From Neospora caninum Liverpool (taxonomy: Eukaryota; Apicomplexa; Conoidasida; Eucoccidiorida; Sarcocystidae), in the NCBI RefSeq assembly GCF_000208865.1, contig NC_018395.1, forward strand, positions 589,920 through 653,919: DNA of 64,000 nt, given 5' to 3'. The notes below the pieces were generated by a model. The model worked only from the letters and a program-made list of their open reading frames with translations, was not told the origin of the DNA and made no database searches. Shown here piece after piece: positions 35,130-46,631 of this stretch (position 1 is the first letter of the stretch; each line of letters opens with the position of its first letter). A program made the translations under genes and the position numbers.

Positions 35130-36315
35130 ATGTCGAGTGTGAGAAAAGGGAAGTCGACGTTTCGCAGTGTAGGGACGCTCTTCCGGGGAGCAAGCAGAAA
35201 GGAGAAAGCTTCGGAGGGAGGGCAGCGACTCACAGTACCGGGGACTGTTTCACCGTCGGAAGGCCACCGTGGACGAAGCGCAGGCCGCTTTCCGACCGGG
35301 ACGGCCGCGCCAGTCGAAGCAGGCGCGCAGGAGCCAACTGCAGGAACACGGACTTCTGGCTTTGGCACGACGACGTATGCCCAGCAGTTCCAGCGGTTGC
35401 GGAAAGGGAAAGCAGAGAGGCGAAGTGGTCAAGGCGTCGCGTCCCATGTGAAGAGGGTCTTGCGTATGCGAGGGGGGACCGTGACGCCAGAATATGCCAA
35501 CGTCTTCCTCATCCTAGGGCTATATGACGGAGAACTGATTCAAAACGGTTACGTCTGTCTGCGGGCAGCCGATGTCACTGACTGGGGCGTCGAGGGCGTG
35601 TCGTACGCAGTCGCTCCGGAGGTTGTGGTAATCGGTGTAAAGGCTGCTGTCAACCCGCCGACGCTTACAGAGGAGAGACGAGCTGTGATTTACCTCCGAG
35701 ATTACTTGGCTAGCCAACTCGCAGGATACCCCTTCCTCCGCCACTGTATTCTGGTGAACAAGAGGCATCGACGGAGTAGAAACTCGAATGTCTACTATAC
35801 AGTTTTGGGTAAGAAATGCCTCTTCAGTTCATCATACACACTTGCAAAGAATTCGTGAGAACGGTCGCACACGAACCAAACTATCGTCAGCCGTGTTGTG
35901 AGTTCAGACTGGTGAGCATTTCCTTGGGTCAGTTTAAGAATGGCCATGAGGAGGCGGGGTCGACGCAGCGGTTGCATTTCTTCTGGTTATTTATTCGCTC
36001 TCAACCGGACTGGGTATCACTAGCATCTTTGGAGATTTCCGAAGTGCATATAGATGCTTGTTTGGTAAGTTCGATTATTTCTGCAGAATGATGTCTCGCG
36101 TCTGTGTGTCATCAGGGACAGGCCAATACATGGCAATTGTGAACGCCGCGACTCAGGTGGATGGTATGGCTCCGCTCGAAGTTTGTGTTCTACGGCGTAG
36201 TGGAGGTCCTCAGTTTGAGATGACGGGGGCTAGCCACAGGTCTTCCATTGTTGGCAGTGTTGTCGGCACGTTGCGTTCGTCTGTAAGAGAGCTGGGCCTC
36301 GTCACTTCCGAGTGA
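35130..36315 (+). CDS. Hypothetical protein, two exons
   Basis: Exon 1 is 35130-35808 and exon 2 is 36116-36315; the phase closes for 292 residues. The ATG starts MSSVRKGKSTFRSVGTLFRG, a basic, Ser/Arg-rich disordered part of about 115 residues. A compact part follows, VLRMRGGTVTPEYANVFLIL, then DYLASQLAGYPFLRHCILVN and, across the intron, YYTVLGTGQYMAIVNAATQV. The donor is TTTTGG/GTAAGA and the acceptor TGTGTCATCAG. The C-terminal ~175 residues alternate hydrophobic and polar residues like a beta-rich fold. I recognise no family. It has no signal peptide or clear transmembrane segment and lies 2.6 kb upstream of CFAP206 on the same strand. Confidence 0.68.
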
Positions 36316-38909
36316 CAGCCGGCAGTCCGATAAAGAGGCGCAAGAGAAGAGGAAGCACAGAAAAAGTGATATCCCTCTGTGCATTTGTCTCAAAGCTTTC
36401 TGACATTCCTTAGGGGACAGGATGCCTAGGAGCGTGCGGCTCCGTGATGCAGAAGGCGCGGGTGGCAGGCGGCTCGTTGCGCACAGACGCACAGTCTGCT
36501 GATGAAGGGTATTGTTCAGTGTCACAATTACTTGCTGCCTTCTGCAGCTTTTCGCCGGTTTTCCACGGGGACACTGATGTGCGGCGAAAGTGAGGAGTGT
36601 GTGGTGGCTTTGACACTAATTTCAGAGATAAGGAAGGTTTCGGATCCCACGTCGGTTACGCAGGAGAACTGAGAAGGAGAGTCGCCAGGACAGTTTTTCT
36701 GTCTTACTTTTTGGATCGGAACGTGTTCAGCAGATCATATAGATGGAATCCACAGAGATCGTCACTATGTAGAAACTGCAACAACACGCCAACTTTCGAA
36801 CAACTGAGGACGGCATGCTGCCTGTCGCAAGTGAGCGGAGACGCGGCAGCTGTTTGACTTTGAAATATCCACCACGGGTTGGGGGCGGGAAAGACCCTGT
36901 GCCCTATCGGAACACGGTGGTGTTCTTCTGTCAGCTGTTGAAGGCCACATCGTAGGACTCTCAAGGACATCTCAGCTGCGGCTGATGGTCTGACTCTCAT
37001 CAGTGCCCGTATGGCACGAGTGTATTCTCAGATGTGCTTGTGCTGAAGCTTTGGGTCCCCTTTCGGCGTGAATATCGGTGTGTTCTTGCGCCTGAGCGCG
37101 TCCTCTTCACCCGCCGGAGGGCAGAGTTGAAACACCTTAGACTTGTCGCACCGGGCCATGTCTACTGATACCGCTGGGATAGAGCCGCGTACACGGTCGA
37201 ACATCGTACCGGTGAAGCAACAGGTTGGGGCTGACTAGGGGGCGGTTCAGTCTCAGATTACTTTTCTTACCCCTGTGTCTTGAAGTCGTGTGCGGGTGGG
37301 TTCCGTCGGTTCTAGATGCACCGATATCGACACCCGCAAACGCAATCTGTCCAACCCTATGTCAGCGTCCCTTAAGAACAACTAGTAAATTTCGCATCAC
37401 ACCTTGTATGTGGTGCACAGCCTCTTAAAAGATTTTAAACAATACGGAGTTTTCATGACAGACAACTCCCTACACATTGGGATGGAACAAGCGTCCTACT
37501 AGTTTTTCTGTGAAGGATAAGGGGGATAGAAGCCGTACACGAGCAGAACAGATAAGGCGGCCTCGCGTGCGCCTCGTAAAATCCTCGGGGTTTGCTATGG
37601 AGTAACGGCGTCATTCGCCGGCGCCTGTGCAACTGAACTTGCATGGCATAGCGGCTCTCGTCGAGGTGCGACTCTGAAAGTAGCTTGCTTCGTTCTACTA
37701 TTCAAAGGCTTGTCCGGACATTGCGTGTAGTCTCGTAGGCTGAAAAATGCGCTAGCTCTGTTGTAGACCGACGCACAGGGAAGTACTCACACAACCATGT
37801 TCGAGACGAATAGGGCTCTGCCTCTTCATGAATCCTGGAGCTAAGCAGATGTAAGGGAAGCTGCTCGTGTAGACTGTTCACATCATAGGAGGTATCCGAT
37901 CTCAAAGCGAGTGCAACGGCCAGAAGCATCTGACAAGGGCACACACAAAATCTGCGTTCCTGAATGAGTGGAGGCCCTGCTTGCACAGGTGCCGTCGGGC
38001 ACGTCCAGGCAAACCTTTACTGTGAGTTTTTATTAGGATGACCTGGTAGTATCAGTGATTTCGTTATAAAGAAGCGGATCAATTACTGGCACACGACCTC
38101 GCATGGACTGTCACGATGTTGTGTCTCGCACGAGAGTGCGTTGGGGACGTTGACGGCAGTGCGCAGCCACACAACGTTGCGGGAACTTCTGCACACTGGA
38201 CGACTTAACGCGTACTCCATAGAAGCTTATTTGTTCACCCTCCTGGAGCCGCTCACAGTGTTTCCTCGTTGGGGCTGCTGTCGGCGGGTTGGCAGCGAAG
38301 TCCCAACTGACAATGGCAGCCCTTTGTTTAGCTCGCTTTCTGTGGGGCCCGTACAACGGCTGGAAACATGCATGAAAACAAGAACAAGTAGCTGCCCGGT
38401 GCTTTCTCAAAGAAGTCGGTGCTGGAAGCCAAAGAGACCCTTCATCCTTCTTTTGAATCTCCAGTCTGTTAGCTGGACGGTGGCTAGAAAGAGTGGCACT
38501 CAAACTCGGTAAGGACCCGAAGCCATCACGAGCCTTGCACGTCCGTGCGACCAGTTCCGTAATCAGACTTCTCCAGTTGCTGTTAGGTTTCTGTTTTTGC
38601 TCTGTCTCGGCGCTCTGCGGCTGTGGTCGTAGGCGCTGTCTACTCCTTTGCTCCTCCCGCACTGCAGCGCCTTCACGGCCACTGTACCGTGCTGTGTCTT
38701 CTGGAATACGCGGGTACACGATAGAGACTGGGGCGGAAATAGACATTAGACGAGCTCTCTTTCCAAGTAGCGGCAGCTTCGTTTTGAACTGAATCACCTT
38801 TACTCGCCATGATTTCTTCGCAAAAAGAGTTCACCCACGGAATGGCTTCCGCCTCCTTCCATGGAAATGATTGTCATTTATCTGCCTCGGCGTAAGGGAC
38901 GTGTACGCG
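36316..38909. other. Intergenic region upstream of CFAP206
   Basis: No gene can be supported. A - strand frame of 228 codons (38797-38111) starts at GTG, not ATG, and is opposed by + frames of similar length. It has no splice sites, so I take it as chance or a UTR. The CFAP206 promoter should lie in the last part. No repeats or TA microsatellites are seen. Confidence 0.4.
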
Positions 38910-41900
38910 ATGTCGGACGCGCTGTGGGAAGCCTGCGTATCAGCCGCCACTCGGCGTTTGGCCACTGTGTGTCGCCAAGCCGGGCAGCCTGTACCTGAGG
39001 TTTACGTCGCGTACTGCCTCTGCACAGCAACGTGTAACGATGAGAAGGACTTCCTCATCGATAAAACGCTTTCCCAGGACGAACTCGAACTCGATGAACG
39101 AGACATATTGAGAGTGGCAGACCGTATTCAGCACGATGTGGGGCCTAGAACGGCCTGTTTGAAACTCCAAGCAATTCACGAGGCACGGCTTGAAGAAGCA
39201 AGCCGCCTGCAAGGGCGACAGGCTGGCAAAGCGAAAGTTATCGCGGATGAGGTATGCTCTTAACTAGCGAAAACAAGCAGCATGACCGAAATGGTTCAAT
39301 GCGGTACATGTTGTTGAACCATCTTGGCTACGGCTGCCTGCTCAGTAACGGGCGGAAGAGGCCAGCAGCACACAAAAACCATGTGGGTGGGCGGTAACAG
39401 TCCAGAAGAATGCGTTGGCAAAAGGGGCTTCTGAGAGTTGCCGATTCTGAGCAAATCGACAGCCCACTACCGACAGATTGGTTGACGTTCATTATGTTTA
39501 CTTCCGAATCCAGGTACCACAACACAAATAACTAGTGGTGCCGCTCAGCGGGTTAGTGATATTCGGTTCCTTCCGCATGCTTCTGCGTTTCACCTGAAGA
39601 TTGTCAGCTTCCCTCACACGGCCCTGAAGGACGTCGGTCAGTTGCAGGCACTTTACGCGAAGGTTGTTCAGTTCTGCTTCACCAGATTTGCCTGTGCCCC
39701 ATGGGTCAAAGCCGGAGATGATATACTAACCCTCAAGGACACCAGAGAGGCGTTGCAATCTGCCTTTCCCATCGCTGGACTGCGCTCACTGTTCGGTCTG
39801 CCCGCTAGAGAACGCCACCGGCATTTGGAAGAGCTTAGTTCCATTGTGTTGGGCATTAGAATTTTCAATTCCCAGGCTGACCGCGGTGCCTCCATCTGTT
39901 TACCGGATCCGAGGAATCTCCTCGCACTGCACAGCCACGACTTACCACGATCGCTGGAGCAAAAGATTGAAGAAGGCGAGAAGCTGTCTCAGGATCTCTC
40001 CACAATCCTGCTACAATCTTCTGTACTGCTGGCGAAAACAGGTAGCGATAGAAACTCTGCACCCGCAAACTGCAGACCGTGTCAGCAGAGTGTCTAGAAC
40101 CTCGAGATGCAATCAATTTCTGGGTTATCATTCAACTACGAAAGTGTGCCTCGAAAGTTCGGCAGCCATATGTCGCCTACGATTTACAGTTCTTACCACA
40201 CCTGCGTTGCCTGAGAGACACACTCTAAACGACCACATGAATGCATATAAGGATGCCCGTCAAATGTGACAATGTGAGCTTCTTAAGAATTCGCTCAGAA
40301 CGAGAGGCTTCATGGCGAGATTTTGTTCATTCACGGTAAAATCTGCGCAGTAGCATCAGGGACCTATCGAGAAGAGTAGAGGGCTCTACAATCGCGTGAC
40401 GCGCACGCAAAAACCCTCGCCAGTTACCAGACCTGGACAAGAGTTCGCTATTTGACACGTGTTCTGAGGAACGAAGAGTAGCAATACCCGAGTTTTTGCA
40501 GTGCACCACCATTGCAAAAACTGGAGTACCGGGTGTCCGGCCTTTCTGTCTCATTAACTATTGAGTAGTGCTTCTGAAGTCTTGTGGCTTGTCTTCCCAG
40601 TATCCTGTGTATACGGTAACCGTTAGCCAGTCTCTGTGAGCTTTTGTGTATATTACCACAGATAGTGAAAAGGTATTATACAGACGCCAGCGAAGGCATA
40701 TTTCCTAGTGGTGCTTTGACTTGACTTCAGATGCATTGGCTCGAAAATGAGCCAGCAAGTTTCACATTCAGGAACTCCTGATGGCCATAAGATCCCAGAG
40801 ACAGGAGCTAAGTGTTCCATTCGGCCTGCAGGACTGTTGTATTCCAGGACTTGAACTCTACTGGCCCTTGCTTTTGTAGGCGGGTTGCAGCCTTATAGGA
40901 ATAATACTGGTGGACTGCAGAGAGATCGGCAGCAACACTGTCCCTCGACAAGGTCTGCTGCCGACAAAATTGACGAGAAGGCAGTGACCCAAGCGAAGAA
41001 GCCCGGCACCGACCGTTTTCCCTGTAATGTCAGGTTCTGTTTTATACCTGCAGAAATCGCTGAGCAAGATTTGGATCTGATTTCGGCGCAACACATTTAC
41101 ATTACACAGCTTAACGTCTACAGGAGGGCGTTGTTAATGGCAATCCTCCGGACGAGACATCAGCTGAAGGAAGCTGTTGCCGAATGCATTTCGGAAATCC
41201 TGGGAATCCGAAAAGAACTAAATGGGCAACCGTTCGCCTCGCGCGACGCGATCTTCCCGAAGTTCTCGGGCGTCGCAGCGTCCTACCACAAAGCCTTCCA
41301 GGAAAATGAAAAGCTGTCCTCTTTGCATTGTCTCGTCACCTCGCTAGCAAGCCTAGCAGGTGAATACATCCCCACTCTTGCCTTGAACGTCCGGTCAGCC
41401 TCTCTTCGTCTCAAAGCTGACTGTGCCTCTGCGGCGGAACCTGATGTGGCTCAAGGCAGCGGAGGCAGTTTTACGGAAGACGAAAAGGAAGGAAGCGATG
41501 AGGGTAGAACAGAACTGCTCGACGGAGAATCACACAGGGAGTCCGATGACTGGTTGGAAGTGGGCGGCAACTGCGCGTGGTGTTTGGCCAAATACGCCGC
41601 CGTGGTGCCTGCGGACCGCTCCATTCGTAAGGCAATGTCTGCGCTCTCCAGAAACTAATGAAAACAAATACAGACAGATGGTCAGACGGCCGTCAGCATA
41701 TTGAACGTGTAATTTCTTCCGTACAGACGAATGCCGGTGGACAGAGAGGTAGGCATGTATTCAGGCACGACAGCAGATAGACAAATACTTAGATGACTAT
41801 GGACATATGTAGCATCTGTATCAGTGAACGGGGCCAACCATACCCGTATGACGTCAAGCTGATTGTAGCGGCAATGTCGGCGGTTGTCAACGGTACTGTA

Positions 41901-43800
41901 GGACCTAGGACTCGACCACCAGGCCCCGCTTGTTGTCTTCGGGCGGAGGCAGAGTGCAGCATATTGAGGTTGTATTCCGGACTTATATGAAACGGAACTC
42001 AGATCTGGCCTCCAACAAGGAATAAATTCTATCTTGACTCAGAAAGCCTGAGCTTACGGCACTGAATGGCGAAACAACTACTCCTGGTTGGATGTATGAT
42101 CGACACGTAGGTACTATTGTTGCCTACAGTTTGGAGTTTTGCTACTGTGCAACAAGGCTGCCTCGACTTTTTCATGATCTAATTCGGGCACGAATAGGGT
42201 GAGGCTCACTGCTCCCGAGATCTGGTCCTCCTCTGTCTTCTCTCTCATGTGCGGCGGGATGCGCCAGCTGCAGTCAGCTATCGAGGTGACGTCTATGCGT
42301 TCTCAACGCTTCAAGGCGCAAAAGAATTTGCGCAGCAACCAGATAAGCTCATCTCAGAAATACGTCATCAATTAAAAAGACAACCGGCTCTAATTCACCT
42401 TCTGAACCTCGATCGTCTATACCCGCGGTACGAAGATTTTTCGGTAGCTACCGTTACGTTTTGCTCCATTCCGACTGAATATTGGTTATGCAAGTTGTTT
42501 CTTGAAAGCTCTTGAATATGGGAAACCTCCACAGAATAGTTTCGTGTGCATATGGGTTGAATTTGTTTTATTGAAATTCATATTACCAGCCTCACCAGTA
42601 GAACCTAGAGGGGACGCCAAGTCCCCTGGGGCACTCTCAAAGACTCTTGCTTTTCAGATGATTGCAACTTGGAGGGCGCAGCAATCTAAACAGTCCACTC
42701 GTCGATGAAACGTCGAGGCATCTCATGTGTGATGAAACAAGAACCTGTGTTCACTCTCCAGAATTTTCCGCGGCTGCTTTTCTAGCACACGTTCTGGACA
42801 CTGACACTCGTGGCAGCGTTCCCGGACGAGCTGCAGGTTGCTCTTCTTTCTCTTCAGTCCGTTTCTGGAAAACCCAAAGAAGTTTTACACAGTCTAATTA
42901 TTCCAACCGGTTCGAGTGACTTCCCAGTGAAGAGCGGACAGTAGATGTGGCTGTGACAAGACCATCAACCGTAACAGCGTCAACGATTTTCTCTAGGTGA
43001 ATCTTAGATAGTGCGGCACTCGTAGCCGACAGCCCGGGACGAAGTGTAATCTTCGAGAGTCCTACATCCACAAAGAGTTTAACTTCCTCACCTTTTTTAT
43101 GGATAAGTAACGAACCAACCCGACAACGTGTGATTGTGTATATATATCGGTTCCAGATGTGCCACCGTACGCGTGGCTATTGTTATTTTTAACGCAAGGG
43201 CAAATAGAGGGTCACTCATGGATACAAGCAAATAGAGAAATACATCTGTCGTGGCAGGGGATGGTCCACCACCCTGCATTCTTCGGCGAATCGCGCCTTT
43301 CTCTCGGAACACCTGCGTCACACGTATGTGCGATCGATCTCTTATGAAACAGGTCCAGCTTGCGGAATATACTCAACCTTCAACGAAATATCGCTAAACG
43401 TCTGGAGCAAGAATCAACCGGATCTGGAGGAGAGACTGCCGCAGTCGACAGACCGGTCTTTTCGTTGCACGAGCCTCGGACTGCGGACGCTGCGGTTATG
43501 ACTCCAGTACACTTTGAAACGGTCCAGAGGGACACTTCGTATCACTGGAACGAATGGGAATTGAGGCGCAGAGCTCTAGAGATCGCCGATATTCTCAACA
43601 GGACGACGAGGAGCTCACAGACGACATTGTCGCACTGTCGTATGGAACAGGAGACACAGGTTTACCTTCTTAAAGATAAAGAGCAGAACACAATGAAATG
43701 CAAGGGGACCAGCGCCATCAGAAAAAAGAAATACATAGTCGGTCTCCGAGGAAAAGCTGACATCGCGGCGAAGACAGTCAAAATCGAGTTAGACCTGTAA
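38910..43800 (+). CDS. CFAP206: CFAP206 (FAP206) axonemal radial-spoke adaptor, five exons
   Basis: Exons: 38910-39251, 39549-40041, 41054-41626, 42268-42427 and 43359-43800. Phases 0, 1, 1 and 2 all close, for about 669 residues (the human protein has about 620). The start is MSDALWEACVSAATRR. Family-matching pieces appear in order: LQALYAKVVQFCFTR, TREALQSAFPIAGLRSLFGL and LSSIVLGIRIFNSQADRGA in exon 2; EIAEQDLDLISAQHIYITQL and FSGVAASYHKAFQENEKL in exon 3; SYRGDVYAFSTLQGAKEFAQ in exon 4; YHWNEWELRRRALEIADIL and YIVGLRGKADIA in exon 5. In ciliates and algae, FAP206 docks radial spoke 2 and dynein c on the doublet microtubule. In a coccidian the only flagellated cell is the microgamete, so expression there is inferred. 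The start of exon 2 (after GCCGCTCAG) and the exon 4 donor are the least certain boundaries. Confidence 0.88.
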
Positions 43801-46631
43801 CTTGTTCATGCCACGTCGGTCTAGGGAGGCAGCCAAAACACATGGCATTCTTGTGCTTGCGTGCGTGTTACGGCTGGGCAGTGCCATTAGGCAGCAGTAC
43901 TTCCTGCGGATGTTCGTCCCGTCCAGACGATGTGGCGGTTGGGCAGTGTAACCGACCACGCCTCGCAGAGCGCCTGACCGCGTCGAATAGACTTGAGGCC
44001 TGCTGCACGCCATTCGTAAATTTTGAGCTATTTGTAATATTGCTAAGCTCCGGAATACTTCCTAGTGAGTGCATCGATCACTCATCGGAACAGATACCAG
44101 TTTGAACAACTGTCCGATCCCGCAGCGAAGTCGGCGGTCAGATATTTATTTCGTCGTCTGGCACGGCGCTCTTTCCGGTATACTAACGCTCAGCACCAGC
44201 CCCCCAGTTAAGAAGTGATTATGCAGCCTGCTTGTTGCTCCACGACAACGTTACAGTCACTGGGTACGCAAATTTTAACAGTGGATTCCGTTATCTGCGT
44301 ACACATTACCCTCGTCCTGTACTGTTACCTTGTGGGCCACTGTTTCAGCCACATCAACTGTACACGCGCGTCAGATGACACCATTAACGATCTCTATGGT
44401 GGACCCCACGGAATGATGATTTTTGCCGTGCTACGTAACCCACATATGCCCCATTGCGAATGATTACACTCAACCGCTCGTGACCGGATCGCTCACACTC
44501 AGCTACATTACGCCTGTTGCGCGTCATGCCTATTTTCCCATCCCACCAAGTCGCTCGCTACCCACCACCAGAGGAGACCCTGGGCACCTCCTAGGCCACA
44601 GCCAAGAAGGCACGATGAAGCAAGTCTGCTGCCGGTATCACAAGGAGGCTGTCGGTTCCCTGTGGTGGTAGCTTCGCAGGGAAAGTGTCTGATGGCCTCC
44701 AGGGACGAAACAAGGAAACCTTGTGTGAGTGATACGTTTTTATGGACGAGTTCGAGCTCTTCCTGAAACTCCTTCAAATTGCTCGAATGCCGCAGCCATA
44801 AAAATAGACTTTCCGTTACTGCATTCTCGACCCGAATGTGAGTTCGTGCTTTCTAACTCCCAAAGTAACACGTACAGAATGGCAACCCCTCCAGTAATGT
44901 GCCGCGGCGACCTGAAGAAGCCAAGAGAGATTTCCAGATCGCACCGACCCCTCCTAGAATCCACCTACTAAAGGCTCACTGATGTCTCCATGTCACACAA
45001 GCTCTTCGACGGCCCTAGACCGCCACGTTTCCCCGTCCGGAACGCGGACGCTTGATGTGGTAGTTTCGCCTGTGATGGTGACACGCTTTTTTAACCCACA
45101 CAATCACATCCCCGGGGGCCCGCCAGTCCATGCGTAAGGCACTTCTTTCCGAGCACGGCAATACTGCTTTCTACATTGGTTGCGCGCCAGTGAGTTGGCT
45201 GTTTTTCCCGTCCCCAAAAGCTGTCACTCGATGGCATCCCTGTGTGTAGCCACGGCGAACCTAGTGGGTCTACTGAGTGGCTGTCTCGAAATCGGAGCGC
45301 GGATGCGCGCACAGCAATTTCTGGGACGGACCAGTGGGTTTTGGCGGGGTGGCCTGCTAGTCTTGCCTCGAGCTACGTCCAGAAACCACGGAACCACACC
45401 ACTTGGATCGATCGCCAAGGTTCTGTGTGTCCCTGCTGGGGTCGCCGGGGATGGTCACGACCACGTTGCTGCAACGCCCGCGCGTGCGCGTATTGGCTTG
45501 GCGCGCGGTTCGCTCGCTAGTCCTCTGCCATATCACATTTTCCTGTTCGTGTTACGAGCCTGGCACTTGTATGGTCTCTTTTTTGGCCTTTTCTCCCATT
45601 TGTTTTTCCAGTTCTTCCAAGCCCAGGAATTTTGTAGTCTCACTCGCTCTAGTTGGCACACATTGGCGCGCTTTGTTATTTGGCCAGGAAATCGAGACTC
45701 TCTGGACAGGCCAGCCAAAAAACGTAGTGCGCGGACGCCCAGTACGAGCCGTTTGGTATTCTGGCTCAGCAGATCCATCCCAGGGGCGAGAAATAAAATC
45801 CGCTTCGCGTTTCCGATTTGGACGCTCCTTCCGCTGGCGTTTTTTTCATCCAAAGGGAATCGAAGGTGCCACAACCTTTTCTGTCAACATATTTCCAGGG
45901 ATCTCGACGGCCTTTTGTTTGCGCGGTTCCTTCGCGAAAACCCCTCTTCCGCACCGCCCAGCTCCTGTCGCCTTCCTGGCGCGCAGCTCACGCCGTCCAC
46001 GTCGTCGGAGGGCAAAGCTTGGCACCGCACAAGTAGGCTCACAGCCGTGTGTGGCAGGGAGAGGTTGCTCATGAAATTTTCTTCTCAGTAGAAAGGGTTT
46101 CTGTGAAGCTTCAAATTGAGGGAAATATTTACTTCTCGGCTGCGGACCCGACTCAACTGCGCCTGTGGTGTTCAGCTCTGCGGTGTCACCCCGCTGCTCC
46201 TGTTCTGCGCGCTCGGCGCTGTTGACGGGAGGCTCGTTGTGACTCGATTCTTCTGAGGTCCGTAGCCACGCATTGCGTGTCGTTTGTATGCTTGAGAAGG
46301 CGGAAACTGAGATCTGCGGGTTGCGCAGACCGGTGTTTTTTTCTAGAGTCAGAAACTACTTTAATGCTCACTGTAGCTGCTAGCGGCCCGGCTTTATCGA
46401 GGATTTTGTGCGGTTTCCGCTTCACCTGACCGCAGAAATCGAGCACGCGATGTGTCATCCCGCGCCTGCCACTGTGTCTTTGGTGTGACCATGCTTTACA
46501 GGTGCACGTGTCAGTTCAGGAGCCCAGCAAATCTTCCAGCGGCATTTCCTACTCACGCATGACCTCTGAGGGTAGGAGGGGGCGTGCGTCTTTGCGTGGA
46601 AGTTTTTCTGTTTCTCTTTTTCGCACACAAA
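43801..46631. other. Intergenic region and alveolin promoter / 5' UTR
   Basis: Large frames occur (for example + 45180-46091 and 45403-46074), but they overlap in different frames, start at TTG or late, and carry no splice sites linking them to the alveolin. The tract 45530-45640 is T-rich. A - strand piece (about 44775-44725, EFQEELELVHKNVSLTQ) looks helical but stands alone. I take the region as intergenic, with the alveolin promoter in the last ~1 kb. Confidence 0.4.

Noticed and set aside
38111..38797. 228-codon frame on - upstream of CFAP206
   Set aside because: It starts at GTG, lacks splice sites or conserved composition, and is opposed by + frames of similar quality.
45180..46091. 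303-codon frame on + before the alveolin
   Set aside because: It starts at TTG, overlaps a 223-codon frame in another register, and the alveolin has its own ATG at 46632; more likely promoter and 5' UTR.
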